A DNA stretch of 64,000 bases from Afipia sp. (GCA_024707075.1 JANQAK010000003.1:1984001-2048000); one strand, 5' to 3'. Shown: positions 7,473 through 16,976, numbered from the stretch's first letter. Numbers and translations: made by a program. Notes: a model not told the origin generated them from the sequence alone.

Positions 7473-8714
7473 TCACTTACCCTTCAGCGGCATCTGCGCC
7501 CCGATGCGCTCGATTTCGCGCGCCAGGTCCTTGCGATGCGCGACCGCGACATCCAGGTCAGGATCGAGCCTGATGGCCGTGGTGAAATCCGCCAGCGCGC
7601 GCGGACGGTGGCCCTTCGCACGCAGCGCCATGCCGCGGTTGTTGTAGGCCAGCGCCAGTTTGCCGTCGAGTTCAATGGCCTTGTTGTAGTCGGCGATGGC
7701 GGGATCGAGATCACCCTTGAGCTGATAGGCGGTGCCGCGGTTCAGGTAAAAACTCGCGGCCGGCCGGAGCCTGATCGCCTCGCTGTAATCCGCGATGGCG
7801 CGGTCGTAGGCATTGTTGTGGGCATAGGTCTGGCCCCGGCTGTCGTACAGTTCCGCCGATGCCGGATCGAGCCGGATGGCCTCGGACTGGTCGTCGATGG
7901 CGAGATCGAAGCGCCGGACCTTCTTGAAGACCGCCGCGCGGTCGATATAGGTCTGCATTTCCTGCGGGTTCAGGCGGATGGATTCCGTATAGTCCCGCAC
8001 CGCAAGACGCGGCTCGCGCATCGATGCGATGACCGCCGCGCGCAGCGAGAACAGCCGTGCATTGTTGGGATCGAGCCGGATCGCCGCGTCGTAGTCGTCG
8101 ATGGCCTTGTCGTATTGCTTCAAGCCGGCCAACGCGCCGGCACGGACCGTCAGCGCCTCGCTGCTCCGCGGATCGAGACGAACGGCCTCGTCGCCGTCCT
8201 CGCGGGCGCGGTCATAGTCGCCTTTGGCGTGGTTGGTGCGGGCGCGCGCAATCACAACAGCCACATGCTCTGCGACGATGGCGCTGTTGGCCATCGGCGC
8301 TGCGACCGCGCCGCTGTCAGTCCTGTTCTGAGCAGACTCCGGCGTATCGCAGGCCCGCATGGTCGTGACGTTGGTGCCGGCCGGCGCACCAAGAACATCT
8401 GACAATGTCTGGCAGGTGCCGCCGGTGCAAATCCGCCACTCGCCGGCCATGCCGGAATTCCCAAGTGCGACTTCCGGCAGCACCGGCAACTGCGGCTTCC
8501 AGCGAAACCAGCCGCCGATCAGCCGCGCGTCCGGCGGCGGCTCCATGCCCGCGCCCGAGCCCTTGACGCGGGCCTCGACGATTTCGAGTCCCTGCGGCGT
8601 GACGCGCCAGTCCTCCTGCCACTCGGTCTTCTCGACCGAATGCGTCCACGACAGCATGAACGACGCCACCGCCAGCGACTTCACCACGCCGGCAGTGGCA
8701 AGACAGAGACCCAC
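7473..8714 (-). CDS. DUF1850-TPR fusion protein of a TRAP operon
   Basis: This 413-residue protein has two parts. Residues about 15-110 match DUF1850, a small domain usually encoded as its own protein next to TAXI-type TRAP permeases; its signature SWTHSVEKTEW is followed by GSGAGMEPPP and CTGGTC. Residues about 155-405 are a run of about seven tetratricopeptide repeats (repeated AIxDYxxAIRLDP). The N-terminus is hydrophobic (ATAGVVKSLAVASFMLSW), suggesting export or membrane anchoring. The start is GTG at 8714 with GAGGTGA at good spacing, 21 bases after the permease stop. The TPR part suggests a protein-docking role tied to the transporter, which is inference. Confidence 0.82.
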   Translation of the reverse strand: MGLCLATAGVVKSLAVASFMLSWTHSVEKTEWQEDWRVTPQGLEIVEARVKGSGAGMEPPPDARLIGGWFRWKPQLPVLPEVALGNSGMAGEWRICTGGTCQTLSDVLGAPAGTNVTTMRACDTPESAQNRTDSGAVAAPMANSAIVAEHVAVVIARARTNHAKGDYDRAREDGDEAVRLDPRSSEALTVRAGALAGLKQYDKAIDDYDAAIRLDPNNARLFSLRAAVIASMREPRLAVRDYTESIRLNPQEMQTYIDRAAVFKKVRRFDLAIDDQSEAIRLDPASAELYDSRGQTYAHNNAYDRAIADYSEAIRLRPAASFYLNRGTAYQLKGDLDPAIADYNKAIELDGKLALAYNNRGMALRAKGHRPRALADFTTAIRLDPDLDVAVAHRKDLAREIERIGAQMPLKGK

Positions 8715-8735
8715 GCGATCACCTCACGAGAAAGT

Positions 8736-10850
8736 TCAGGCCGTGGCCGCGACCTGCGCCGGCTTCTTGCGCCACTGCCAGAGCAGCGCCGCAATCGCGA
8801 TGGCAAAGCCGAGCTCGTCGCTGTAGTCAAACTCGCCCAGCAGCAACATCGCCGCGATGAAGCTCACGATCCGCTCAACCACCGTCATCCGCGTGAACAG
8901 GAAGCCGATGGCGACCATGCCGAACAGGCCGATGGCGACCAGCGCCTTGACCGTGGCGTAGATAACCGCGCCGTAGAAGCCGAGCGTCGCCTGCATCGGA
9001 TCGCCGTTCTGCAACATCAGCGCCGGCGAATACACCGCGATGAACGGGATCACGTAGCCCGCCAGCGCGATGCGCATCGCTTCCCAGCCGATCTTGTCGG
9101 GATTTTCCTTCGCAATGGGTGCGGCGGCCAGCGCCGCCAGCGCCACCGGCGGCGAGAGGTCGGCCATGATGCCGTAGTAGAACGCGAACATGTGGCTGAT
9201 AATCAGCGGCACCCCGAGCTTGGCGAGCGCGGGCGCCGCCAGCGCCGCGACGATGATGTAGGTTGGGATGGTCGGAATGCCGGTGCCGAGCACGATCGAC
9301 AGCAGCATGGTCATGATGAGCGCGAGGAACAGGCTCTTCTCGCCGAGGCCGATCACCCAGCTACCAAAAATGGTGCCGACGCCGGTCTGCGTCATCATGC
9401 CGATGATAGTGCCGACGATGGCGCAGGCCATGCCGACGGTGAGCGCCGACTTCGCGCTGTCCGCCAGCGAGTCGCGGCAGGCGGCCAGCGTGGCGCGCCC
9501 GCCTTGCGTGAACGCCGCGATCAGAACGAGCCCCGCGACAATTGCCGCGACATAGCGGATGTCGACCGAGCTGCCGTTGCGGAACAGCGATCCCGCCACC
9601 AGCGCAAGGCCGATCCAGAACACGTAGCGCAGCGCCACGCTGGAGAAGCCAAGCACGATGCTGGCGCCGAGGATCAGCGCCACCGTGAGCGCGAGACCCA
9701 TCGATCCCGCGTAGAGCGGCGTAAAGCCCTCGAACAGCATGAAGACCAGCGCCGCCAGCGGCAGCACGAGGAACCAGCCCCGGGTCAGTGCTTTCAACGC
9801 GCTCGGGATCTCGTCCTTCTTCATGCCCGTGAGGCCATATTTTCCGGCCTCGAGATGCACCATCCAGAATGCGGAGGCGAAATACAGCACCGCCGGAATG
9901 ACCGCAGCCTTCACGATCACCGAATAATCGACGCCCAGCGTTTCCGCCATGATGAAGGCGACCGCGCCCATCACCGGCGGCATGATCTGTCCGCCCATCG
10001 AGGCGGTGGCCTCGACGCCGGCCGCGAAGGCGCGGCGATAGCCGAACTTGATCATCAGCGGGATCGTGAACTGTCCGACGGTGACGACGTTGGCGACGCC
10101 GGAGCCCGAGATCGTGCCCATCATGCCGGATGCGACGACGGCGACCTTCGCCGGTCCGCCGCGCGTGCCGCCGAACAGGCCGAGCGACACGTCGGTGAAC
10201 AGCTTGATCATGCCGGCGCGCTCGAGGAAGGAACCGAACAGGATGAACAGGAAGATGTAGGTGGCCGAGACGTAGATCGGCACGCCGTAGAAGCCTTCGG
10301 TGCCGTAGGACAGATGCGTGACGATCTGGTCGAAATCGTAGCCGCGGTGGTTGAGCGGCGACGGCAGGTACTGGCCGAACGCCCAGTACAGCAGACATGC
10401 GCCGCACATCAAGGGAAGGGCCAGCCCCATCATCCGGCGCACACCCTCGAAAATCAGAATGCCGAGCACGGTGCCGACCACGAGATCGAGCCGGGTCGGA
10501 TCGCCGTCGCGCTGGATCAGGTCCGCGTAGAAAATGTACTGATAAAGTCCGCAGAAGAAGCCAATGGCGCCGATGATCCATCCGGCGGCGCGCTGCAAGT
10601 TCGTCTTGGCGGTGAAGTTGGCGATCAGACCGAAGGTCAAGAGCAGCAGGAATCCGACATGGATGCCGCGCACCGCCTGGCTCGGCAGGAAATTCCACGC
10701 CGCGACGATGAGCTGGAACACCGCAAAGCAGATGCCGACCACGTAGGCGAGATGACCCCACCAGCCCGGCCCGAAACCTTCCGGAAAGCCGTGCTCGAAA
10801 TTGTCGAGTTCGACTTTGATTTTTTCTTCGGTGCCGTGCTCGTAAACCAT
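8736..10850 (-). CDS. TRAP transporter fused permease (4TM/12TM, TAXI type)
   Basis: A 704-residue inner-membrane protein combining the small DctQ-like and large DctM-like TRAP subunits in one chain. This fusion is the usual form for TAXI-type systems. There are many hydrophobic segments, and glycine-rich motifs typical of DctM occur (GMMGTISGSGVANVVTVG; LGTGIPTIPTYII; MADLSPPVALAA). It works with the periplasmic binding protein encoded just upstream at 11052-11999 and is driven by an ion gradient. The ATG at 10850 is preferred over a TTG at 10859 because GGGGA is then correctly spaced. A 1120-residue plus-strand reading frame lies opposite it and is an antisense shadow. Confidence 0.92.
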   Translation of the reverse strand: MVYEHGTEEKIKVELDNFEHGFPEGFGPGWWGHLAYVVGICFAVFQLIVAAWNFLPSQAVRGIHVGFLLLLTFGLIANFTAKTNLQRAAGWIIGAIGFFCGLYQYIFYADLIQRDGDPTRLDLVVGTVLGILIFEGVRRMMGLALPLMCGACLLYWAFGQYLPSPLNHRGYDFDQIVTHLSYGTEGFYGVPIYVSATYIFLFILFGSFLERAGMIKLFTDVSLGLFGGTRGGPAKVAVVASGMMGTISGSGVANVVTVGQFTIPLMIKFGYRRAFAAGVEATASMGGQIMPPVMGAVAFIMAETLGVDYSVIVKAAVIPAVLYFASAFWMVHLEAGKYGLTGMKKDEIPSALKALTRGWFLVLPLAALVFMLFEGFTPLYAGSMGLALTVALILGASIVLGFSSVALRYVFWIGLALVAGSLFRNGSSVDIRYVAAIVAGLVLIAAFTQGGRATLAACRDSLADSAKSALTVGMACAIVGTIIGMMTQTGVGTIFGSWVIGLGEKSLFLALIMTMLLSIVLGTGIPTIPTYIIVAALAAPALAKLGVPLIISHMFAFYYGIMADLSPPVALAALAAAPIAKENPDKIGWEAMRIALAGYVIPFIAVYSPALMLQNGDPMQATLGFYGAVIYATVKALVAIGLFGMVAIGFLFTRMTVVERIVSFIAAMLLLGEFDYSDELGFAIAIAALLWQWRKKPAQVAATA

Positions 10851-10924
10851 TGTCGTCAATCCCCACCGCCGCTCGTTCCAGACGACACCTCAATAAAGCA
10901 CCGCGCTGGCAACTTCCTCAATTC

Positions 10925-11009
10925 GTCATGCGCGGGCTTGACCCGCGCATCCATCTATTCCGTAAGATGCTTTTTAAAGATGGATGGCCGGGTCAAGCCC
11001 GGCCATGAC
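10925..11009. repeat. Inverted pair of palindromic repeats
   Basis: GTCATGCGCGGGCTTGACCC...GCGCATCCATCT at the left is mirrored by AGATGGATGGCCGGGTCAAG...CGGCCATGAC at the right. Each half is an internal palindrome, and the two halves are inverted to each other, giving a possible four-arm or long hairpin structure. It sits between the TRAP binding protein and permease genes and may lower downstream expression relative to the binding protein. Confidence 0.75.
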
Positions 11010-11051
11010 ACCCTTAATGTATCTTGCGAACCTGCGCCCGCGATCTCAGTC

Positions 11052-11999
11052 TTACTTGATGAGGCCTTTTTCCTTGTAATAGCGGATCGCGCCCGGATGC
11101 AGCGGAGCCGGGCTGCCGGTGGCGGCGGTCTCGAGCTTGATGTCCTTGCCCGCGACGTGCGAGTTCGCGATTTCCGGCAGCGACTCGAAGATCAGCTTGG
11201 TCATCTGATAGGCGAGATCGTCGGACACCGCCGAACTGGTGACGAGATAGTTCACCACCGCTGCGGTCGGCACGTCGTTCTTCTGGCCGGTGTAGGTGTT
11301 TGCCGGAATGACGACCGAGACGAACGGAGGACCGATCTTGTCCACGGTGGCTTTCGGCACCGACACCACGTTGATTTCGGTCGAACTGGACAGATCCTTC
11401 AGCGAAGCCACGCCGAGGCCGGCCGACTGCAACGTCGCATTGAGCTGGCGGTTCTTCATCAGGTCGACGGATTCGGCGAACGGCAGGTATTCAACCTTGC
11501 CGAGATCCTTGTACTCAAGTCCTGCGGCTTTCAGGATCGCGCGCGCATTGAGTTCGGTGCCGGACTTCGGCGCGCCGACCGACAGCGTCTTGCCCTTGAG
11601 ATCGGCCAGCGTCTTGATGCCGCTGTCGGCGGTGGCGACGATCTGGATGTAGTTGGGATAGATCGCGCCGAGGGTGCGCAGCTTGGTCAGCTTGGCTTTG
11701 AAGCCGGCTTCCGCGTCACCGTCCACCGCAGCTTTCAGCGAATCGCCCAAGGTGAAGGCAAGCTCGCCGCGGCCCTGCTCGATCAGGTTGAGGTTCTCGA
11801 CCGACGCCTTGGTGGCCTGCACCTGGGTCTTCACGCCGGAAATCTTGTCGCCATAGATTTTGCCGATGGCGACACCGAGCGGATAGTACACGCCGGACGT
11901 TCCGCCGGTCAGGATATTGATGAATTGTTGGGCATGAGCGGCGGGTGCGGTCAGCGACATGGCTGCGACGGCAACGGCAGCGAACAGTTTCTTTTTCAT
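11052..11999 (-). CDS. TAXI-family TRAP solute-binding protein
   Basis: A 315-residue periplasmic binding protein. It has a clean signal peptide (MKKKLFAAVAVAAM ... AHAQ) followed by the TAXI family opening INILTGGTSGVYYPLG and the later stretch LADLKGKTLSVGAPKSGTEL. TAXI proteins capture solutes (glutamate, 2-oxoglutarate or other carboxylates in known cases) for TRAP permeases. The ATG at 11999 has AGGA eight bases upstream; the longer frame to 12056 would bury the signal peptide. It is first in the operon binding protein / permease / DUF1850-TPR / prpE. The substrate is unknown. Confidence 0.92.
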   Translation of the reverse strand: MKKKLFAAVAVAAMSLTAPAAHAQQFINILTGGTSGVYYPLGVAIGKIYGDKISGVKTQVQATKASVENLNLIEQGRGELAFTLGDSLKAAVDGDAEAGFKAKLTKLRTLGAIYPNYIQIVATADSGIKTLADLKGKTLSVGAPKSGTELNARAILKAAGLEYKDLGKVEYLPFAESVDLMKNRQLNATLQSAGLGVASLKDLSSSTEINVVSVPKATVDKIGPPFVSVVIPANTYTGQKNDVPTAAVVNYLVTSSAVSDDLAYQMTKLIFESLPEIANSHVAGKDIKLETAATGSPAPLHPGAIRYYKEKGLIK

Positions 12000-12263
12000 T
12001 GATATTTCCTCGTTTGAATTTGGCGGGAAAGTGGACGGATGAACGGGCGCGGTCAACCCGCCAGAGCGGCAAAATCATCCGTTCGACCTGACTGTTAGAC
12101 CTAGGTATGAGTGGGAACCGGCGCGTAGAGGCGGTAGCGATGCGTGTTAGCTGCGCTGCACAATAGTCAATGCAACGGGCTTGCCGTAAAAGTCGTCGCC
12201 GTTGGCGACTGATGAACTGAAAAACACGAGGCCCTCGGGCACTCAAAGGGAGAATTCCAACTC

Positions 12264-13286
12264 ATGTCCAAGCGACCCGCTTCCGCGCAACCTCACTCAG
12301 CCGCGCGCGTCACCCGCCGCTCCGTTCTCGCAGGCGGTGCAGCAGCATTTGCCGCCACGCCGTTCCTGACGCGCGCGTCAAAAGCCGCAGCATGGCCCGA
12401 TCACCCGGTCAAATTCGTCGTGCCCTTCGCCGCCGGCGGCACTACCGACATTCTCGGACGTCTCGTCGCGCAGAAGCTCTCGGAAGAATACGGCCAGCAG
12501 TTCATCGTCGAGAACAAGCCGGGCGCAGGCGGCAACATCGCCGCCGATTTCGTCGCGAAGTCGGACCCCGACGGCTACACCTTCATCGTCGGCACGCCCG
12601 GCACCCACGCCATCAACAAGTATGTTCAGAAGAACATGCCCTACGATCCAATCAAGGACATCCAGCCCGTCACCATTATCGCCCGCGTGCCGAACCTGAT
12701 GTCGGTCAATCCGGAGGTGCCGGCGAAATCGGTCGCGGAGTTCATCGCGCTCGCCAAATCGAAGCCGGGGCAACTGTTCTACGGCACGCCCGGCCTCGGC
12801 AGCACGGCGCACCTCGCCACCGAACTGCTCAAGTCGATGACCGGCATCGACATCGTGCATGTCCCTTATAAAGGCAGCGCGCCGGCCCTGACCGATCTGG
12901 TGGCGGGCCGCGTCCATGTCATGATCGACAACCTGCCCGCCGTGCTTCCCTTCGCCGAGAACGGCAACGTGCGTCCGCTCGCGGTGAGCACCGCGGAGCG
13001 CTGGCCGCTGCTGCCGAACATTCCGCCGATCGCCGAGACCGTGAAAGGCTATGACGCCGCCTCGTGGTTCACGGTCGCGGCACCGGCGAAAGTATCGAAG
13101 GACATCGTCACGCGCCTCAACGCCAGCATCATCAAGTACATCAAGTCGCCCGACGGCATCGAACGCATCCGCAAGCTCGGCGGCGAACCGATCGGAAACA
13201 CGCCCGAGGAGATGCAGGCCTTCATCATTTCGGAGACCGAGAAGTGGGGCAAGGTCGCCGAGTTCGCCAAGATCAAGCCTGAATAA
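12264..13286 (+). CDS. Bug-family tripartite tricarboxylate transporter binding protein (orphan)
   Basis: A 340-residue exported binding protein of the Bug/TctC family. It has a twin-arginine-type leader (TRRSVLAGGAAAFAAT) and then the family features VKFVVPFAAGGTTDILGR, VENKPGAGGNIAADFVA and GTPGLGSTAHLATELL. Bug proteins deliver carboxylates to TctAB permeases, but no tctA or tctB gene is in the window, so it is an orphan, as most Bug proteins are. It is divergent from the TAXI binding protein, across a 264-base intergenic region. A strong hairpin follows the gene. Confidence 0.92.
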   Translation: MSKRPASAQPHSAARVTRRSVLAGGAAAFAATPFLTRASKAAAWPDHPVKFVVPFAAGGTTDILGRLVAQKLSEEYGQQFIVENKPGAGGNIAADFVAKSDPDGYTFIVGTPGTHAINKYVQKNMPYDPIKDIQPVTIIARVPNLMSVNPEVPAKSVAEFIALAKSKPGQLFYGTPGLGSTAHLATELLKSMTGIDIVHVPYKGSAPALTDLVAGRVHVMIDNLPAVLPFAENGNVRPLAVSTAERWPLLPNIPPIAETVKGYDAASWFTVAAPAKVSKDIVTRLNASIIKYIKSPDGIERIRKLGGEPIGNTPEEMQAFIISETEKWGKVAEFAKIKPE

Positions 13287-13296
13287 TCCCAACATT

Positions 13297-13336
13297 CCGG
13301 ACGGCGCGGCGACTATCCCTTCGCCGCGCCGTCCGG
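13297..13336. terminator. Hairpin terminator candidate after the Bug gene
   Basis: A perfect 16-bp inverted repeat (CCGGACGGCGCGGCGA / TCGCCGCGCCGTCCGG) with an 8-base loop starts 10 bases after the Bug stop codon. There is no long T tract after it, so it may act with Rho or as a 3'-end stabiliser. Confidence 0.65.
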
Positions 13337-13397
13337 CGCCGTTTCAGCGGACCGTTTTTTCCGGAACATTTTCACCAGTCATGCCATTGTCGAGTTG

Positions 13398-13829
13398 ATG
13401 CCACCCACAGCCGCAAGCGATGCAGGACAGCCGCGCCGGATCTGGCTGATTCTGGCCGGCGTCGGTCTTGCCGCGCTGTTGGCCGCTGCCGCGATCCTTC
13501 TGTCCTACACAATCGTGCCGCCGCCCGACAACGCGCGCGTCGTGGTCGACGAGCAGCGGCTGACTTACGCCAGCACCCCCTGCGTGGTTTACAACAAGCT
13601 GGACCGCGAACTGATCTCCAACCGCACCGAGATCAACGATCCGTCGAAGCCGCTTCAACTGTTTTCATACGCCGGTGAAAAGACCTTCGGCGAGGTCAAG
13701 GCCGACAGGAAATGGACGCGCGACGTGACCTGCGACTACGTGACCGGATTCGACCAGATCGTCACGCGCTGGATGCGCCTCACCGGCTACCGCACCCGCT
13801 GGACGGATCAGGGCCAATGGCGCTGGTAG
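13398..13829 (+). CDS. Membrane-anchored protein of unknown function
   Basis: A 143-residue protein with one N-terminal transmembrane segment (IWLILAGVGLAALLAAAAILLSY as an uninterrupted hydrophobic run, residues about 15-37) and a periplasmic domain of about 100 residues. The domain holds two cysteines (PCVVYN and VTCDYVT) that could form a disulfide. I do not recognise the family. It lies between the Bug gene and an MFS gene in the same direction. The start is ATG at 13398 with only a weak GAG upstream. Confidence 0.65.
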   Translation: MPPTAASDAGQPRRIWLILAGVGLAALLAAAAILLSYTIVPPPDNARVVVDEQRLTYASTPCVVYNKLDRELISNRTEINDPSKPLQLFSYAGEKTFGEVKADRKWTRDVTCDYVTGFDQIVTRWMRLTGYRTRWTDQGQWRW

Positions 13830-13923
13830 CAAATCTCTTTTCAACCTGCTGCGATTGTAACACAGTCTTGCTTCATATCGCGCTGCGGCGGGTTGTGATG
13901 CCGCGGTTTCGAGGATTGCTGTC

Positions 13924-15624
13924 TTGAACACGACGACCGACAAACCCGCCAAACGATCCCTGCTCGCGGCGGACGGCGTCGCCGCCCCGCTGCGGCACGC
14001 GGTGTTCCGGCGCATCTGGCTGGCGAGCCTGCTCTCCAATCTCGGCCTGATGATCAACGGCGTCGGCGCGGCATGGGCGATGACGCAGATGACCTCGTCC
14101 GCCGACATGGTGGCGCTGGTGCAGACTGCGCTGATGCTCCCCATCATGCTGCTGTCGCTGGCGGCGGGCGCCATCGCCGACATGTACGACCGGCGCATCG
14201 TCGGCCTCGCCGCATTGTCGCTCGGCCTTGTCGGCGCGGTGACGCTCTCCGTTCTCGCCCATTTCGATGCCATCACGCCCAACAGCCTGCTGCTGTTCTG
14301 CTTCATGATCGGCAGCGGCATGGCGCTGTTCGGCCCGGCCTGGCAGGCCTCCGTCAGCGAGCAGGTGCCGGCCGAAACCTTGCCTGCGGCGGTCGCGCTG
14401 AACGGCATCAGCTACAACATCGCGCGCAGCTTCGGGCCGGCGCTGGGCGGCATCATCGTGGCGGCGGCGGGCGCCGTCGCGGCCTTCGTCTGCAACGTGC
14501 TGTTGTACATCCCCCTTCTCATCGTGCTGTATCTCTGGCGGCGCACGCTCGAGCCGTCGCGGCTGCCGCCCGAGCGGCTGCGCCGGGCCGTCGTCTCCGG
14601 CGTGCGCTACATCGTCCACTCGCCATCGATCCGCATCGTGCTGTACCGCACGCTGGTCACCGGCATCGCGGGCGGTTCGGTGCTGGCGCTGCTGCCGCTG
14701 GTGGCGCGCGACATCCTTCACGGCAGCGCGCAGACCTACGGCATCATGCTGGGATGTTTCGGCATGGGCGGCGTGCTTGGGGCCGTTAACATCTCAACCG
14801 TGCGCGCTCGTCTCTCCAGCGAATACGCAGTGCGGCTGTGCGCGCTGGCGATGGGCGTCGCCATCGGCGTGCTGGCGCTCAGCCGCTGGCCGGTGCTGAG
14901 CGGGGCGGCGCTGGTGCTGGCCGGCATCGGCTGGATGATGTCGGTGACCCTGTTCAACATCGGTGTCCAACTCGCAACGCCGCGCTGGGTGGCGGGCCGC
15001 GCGCTCGCTGCCTATCAGGCCGCCATTGCCGGCGGCGTCGCGATCGGAAGCTGGCTGTGGGGACATCTCGCCAATGTGGTGGGTGTCGACAATGCGCTGC
15101 TGACCGCGGGCGCGGTGATGTTCGTCTCGCCGGTGCTGGCGATCTGGCTGCGGATGCCGTCAACCGACAACGCCAATACCGATCCGATCGATGCGCTTGC
15201 CGAGCCGGAGGTGAATCTCCTGATCTCGTCGCGCAGCGGGCCGATCGTGGTCGAGGTCGAATACCGCGTGAATCCGGACAAGGCGCGCGCCTTCTACACC
15301 GTGATGTTGCAGGTGCAGGCGACGCGGCAGCGCAACGGCGCCTATGGCTGGTCGATCGCGCGCGACATCGCCGATCCGGAAATCTGGGTCGAACGCTATC
15401 ACTGCCCGACGTGGCTCGACTATCTGCGCCAGCGCAATCGCTCGACACAGTCCGAGCGCGAACTGCACCTCAAGGCCATCGGATTTCACTTAGGCCCGGA
15501 GCCGATCAAGGTTCATCGCCTGCTGGAACGGCCGCTCGGTTCGGTGCGGTGGAAGGACGAGACGCCGGACCGCAGCAAGGAAAGCGATGCCTCGATCGCG
15601 GCATCGGGCGGCAGCGGCGTATGA
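13924..15624 (+). CDS. MFS transporter of the MFS_3 (EntS-like) family
   Basis: A 566-residue membrane transporter. Residues about 25-420 are the 12-helix major-facilitator part, with the loop motif GAIADMYDRRIVG after helix 2. Residues about 430-540 are a soluble C-terminal domain (VVEVEYRVNPDKARAF ... YGWSIARDI) characteristic of the longer MFS_3 proteins and resembling an antibiotic-monooxygenase-like fold. Family members export siderophores or drugs; the substrate here is unknown. The start is TTG at 13924, supported by GAGGA eight bases upstream. Preceded by a weakly spaced membrane protein gene. Confidence 0.88.
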   Translation: MNTTTDKPAKRSLLAADGVAAPLRHAVFRRIWLASLLSNLGLMINGVGAAWAMTQMTSSADMVALVQTALMLPIMLLSLAAGAIADMYDRRIVGLAALSLGLVGAVTLSVLAHFDAITPNSLLLFCFMIGSGMALFGPAWQASVSEQVPAETLPAAVALNGISYNIARSFGPALGGIIVAAAGAVAAFVCNVLLYIPLLIVLYLWRRTLEPSRLPPERLRRAVVSGVRYIVHSPSIRIVLYRTLVTGIAGGSVLALLPLVARDILHGSAQTYGIMLGCFGMGGVLGAVNISTVRARLSSEYAVRLCALAMGVAIGVLALSRWPVLSGAALVLAGIGWMMSVTLFNIGVQLATPRWVAGRALAAYQAAIAGGVAIGSWLWGHLANVVGVDNALLTAGAVMFVSPVLAIWLRMPSTDNANTDPIDALAEPEVNLLISSRSGPIVVEVEYRVNPDKARAFYTVMLQVQATRQRNGAYGWSIARDIADPEIWVERYHCPTWLDYLRQRNRSTQSERELHLKAIGFHLGPEPIKVHRLLERPLGSVRWKDETPDRSKESDASIAASGGSGV

Positions 15625-15677
15625 TCGGCTTCTTCTAGAAGCCGGAAGCTATGAAGTTATAATTTCTCGCGAAAACC

Positions 15678-15896
15678 TCAGTCGTCCAGCAACGACTTGC
15701 CTTCATGCCAGCGATTGGCGCGCTCAAACATGCGCCAGTGAATGGCTTCGGTTTCCGCGAATTTTTCCGGACTGAGCCAAGGCTTCAGCTTCGCGAGGGT
15801 CTTTTCCCACTCCGCACGATCCGGTTTCGGCACATCGCCGAACAGCTTCGACAACTCACTCGAAACAATGCCTTTCGGCGAAACAAACTGATTCAT
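15678..15896 (-). CDS. Small protein of unknown function
   Basis: A 72-residue acidic/basic mixed protein rich in tryptophan and lysine (AEWEKTLAKLKPWLS; IHWRMFERANRWHEGK). The amphipathic pattern looks like real coding sequence, and GGGG precedes the ATG at 15896; an upstream start at 15929 is possible. It is convergent with the MFS gene. The family is not recognised. Confidence 0.55.
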   Translation of the reverse strand: MNQFVSPKGIVSSELSKLFGDVPKPDRAEWEKTLAKLKPWLSPEKFAETEAIHWRMFERANRWHEGKSLLDD

Positions 15897-16184
15897 GATC
15901 GTCGCCCCGCACGCGAACGCCACAGTCACGCAAGCGTCATAGTTGAAACCATCTCGTAGCTTGAAGCGAGAATGATTCGAAAGGGCCGCTCAAACGCCTG
16001 TTGATAACTTGATTCGGTCAGTTCTACTGACCGATTGAGTCCGTCTGGAGTCGAAGCGATGTTCCGCCGCGACGAGCAAGCAGCAAGGAGCGTGCGAATC
16101 TGCGATCATGGCAGCCATGACCGCGACCTCGCCGCCATGCACGCTATACATCGGGTGTGAAATTTCAGAAGCGGGCACAACACG

Positions 16185-16976
16185 ATGATCGAATTTACGG
16201 AACTGATGGCGAGCATGACCACCGATGGCGACACCTGTTCGGCCACGGCGACCGAGGACTGGCTGCAAGGCCGCACCATGTATGGCGGCCTGTCCGCCGC
16301 CTTTTGCGTTCAAAGTGCAACGCGGCAACTGGGCGAACTGCCGCCGCTGCGCTCCGCGCAGTTCTCCTTCGTGGGACCAGCGGCCGACACGGTGATGATC
16401 CGCCCGACGGTGCTGCGCAAAGGCAAGTCGACGGTGTTCGTTGGCGTCGATCTGTTCGGCGAAACCGGCTTCGCGACGCGGGCCACGCTCTGTTACGGCG
16501 CGCCGCGACCGTCCGCTGTCTCATACGGCAGCCTGACCGCGCCAGACGTGGCGGAACCGGACGCCTGCCCGCACTTTTTCCGTCCGATTCCCGGGCTGAA
16601 CTTCGTCCAGCACTTCGACGGCCGGTTCGCTGGCGGCCATCCGCCTTTCAGCCAGAGCGAGCATCCGCGCTTCGCCCTCTGGCTGCGCCATCGCGATCCG
16701 GCGCGGCCGGCATCGATGCCGGCGCTGGTTGCATTGACGGATGCGCCGCCGCCCGCAGCGCTCGTGAAGTTCGAAAAGCCGTCGGGGCCGATCAGCACCA
16801 TGACATGGGCAATCGATCTCCTGACCGACAAGATCGAAACGCGCGACGGCTGGTGGCTGCTGGAGACCCGCGCCGAAAGCATTCACGATGGCTATTCCAG
16901 CCAGGCGACGACGCTCTGGAACGCGGACCGGCAGCCGGTGCTGGTCGCCCGGCAAAACGTGGCGGTGTTCATGTGA
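16185..16976 (+). CDS. Acyl-CoA thioesterase family protein (double hot-dog)
   Basis: A 263-residue protein of the TesB-like thioesterase type, which hydrolyses acyl-CoA to free acid and CoA. It has an N-terminal hot-dog half (QGRTMYGGLSAAFCVQSA ... LRSAQFSFVGPA) and a C-terminal half (PISTMTWAIDLL ... GWWLLETRAESIHDGYSSQ). The motif around DGYSSQ corresponds to the second half where the catalytic Asp/Gln lie in TesB proteins. Its stop codon overlaps the start of the next gene, so the two are translationally coupled. Chain-length preference cannot be read. Confidence 0.85.
   Translation: MIEFTELMASMTTDGDTCSATATEDWLQGRTMYGGLSAAFCVQSATRQLGELPPLRSAQFSFVGPAADTVMIRPTVLRKGKSTVFVGVDLFGETGFATRATLCYGAPRPSAVSYGSLTAPDVAEPDACPHFFRPIPGLNFVQHFDGRFAGGHPPFSQSEHPRFALWLRHRDPARPASMPALVALTDAPPPAALVKFEKPSGPISTMTWAIDLLTDKIETRDGWWLLETRAESIHDGYSSQATTLWNADRQPVLVARQNVAVFM

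Noticed and set aside
8640-12002. A 1120-residue plus-strand open frame
   Set aside because: It lies antisense to the TRAP permease and binding protein genes, is extremely rich in Arg, His and Asp, and has no ribosome site. It is a shadow caused by high GC.
16157-16972. Upstream extension of the lysozyme-like gene
   Set aside because: It overlaps the conserved thioesterase in another frame; the real start is the GTG at 16973 with a signal peptide.
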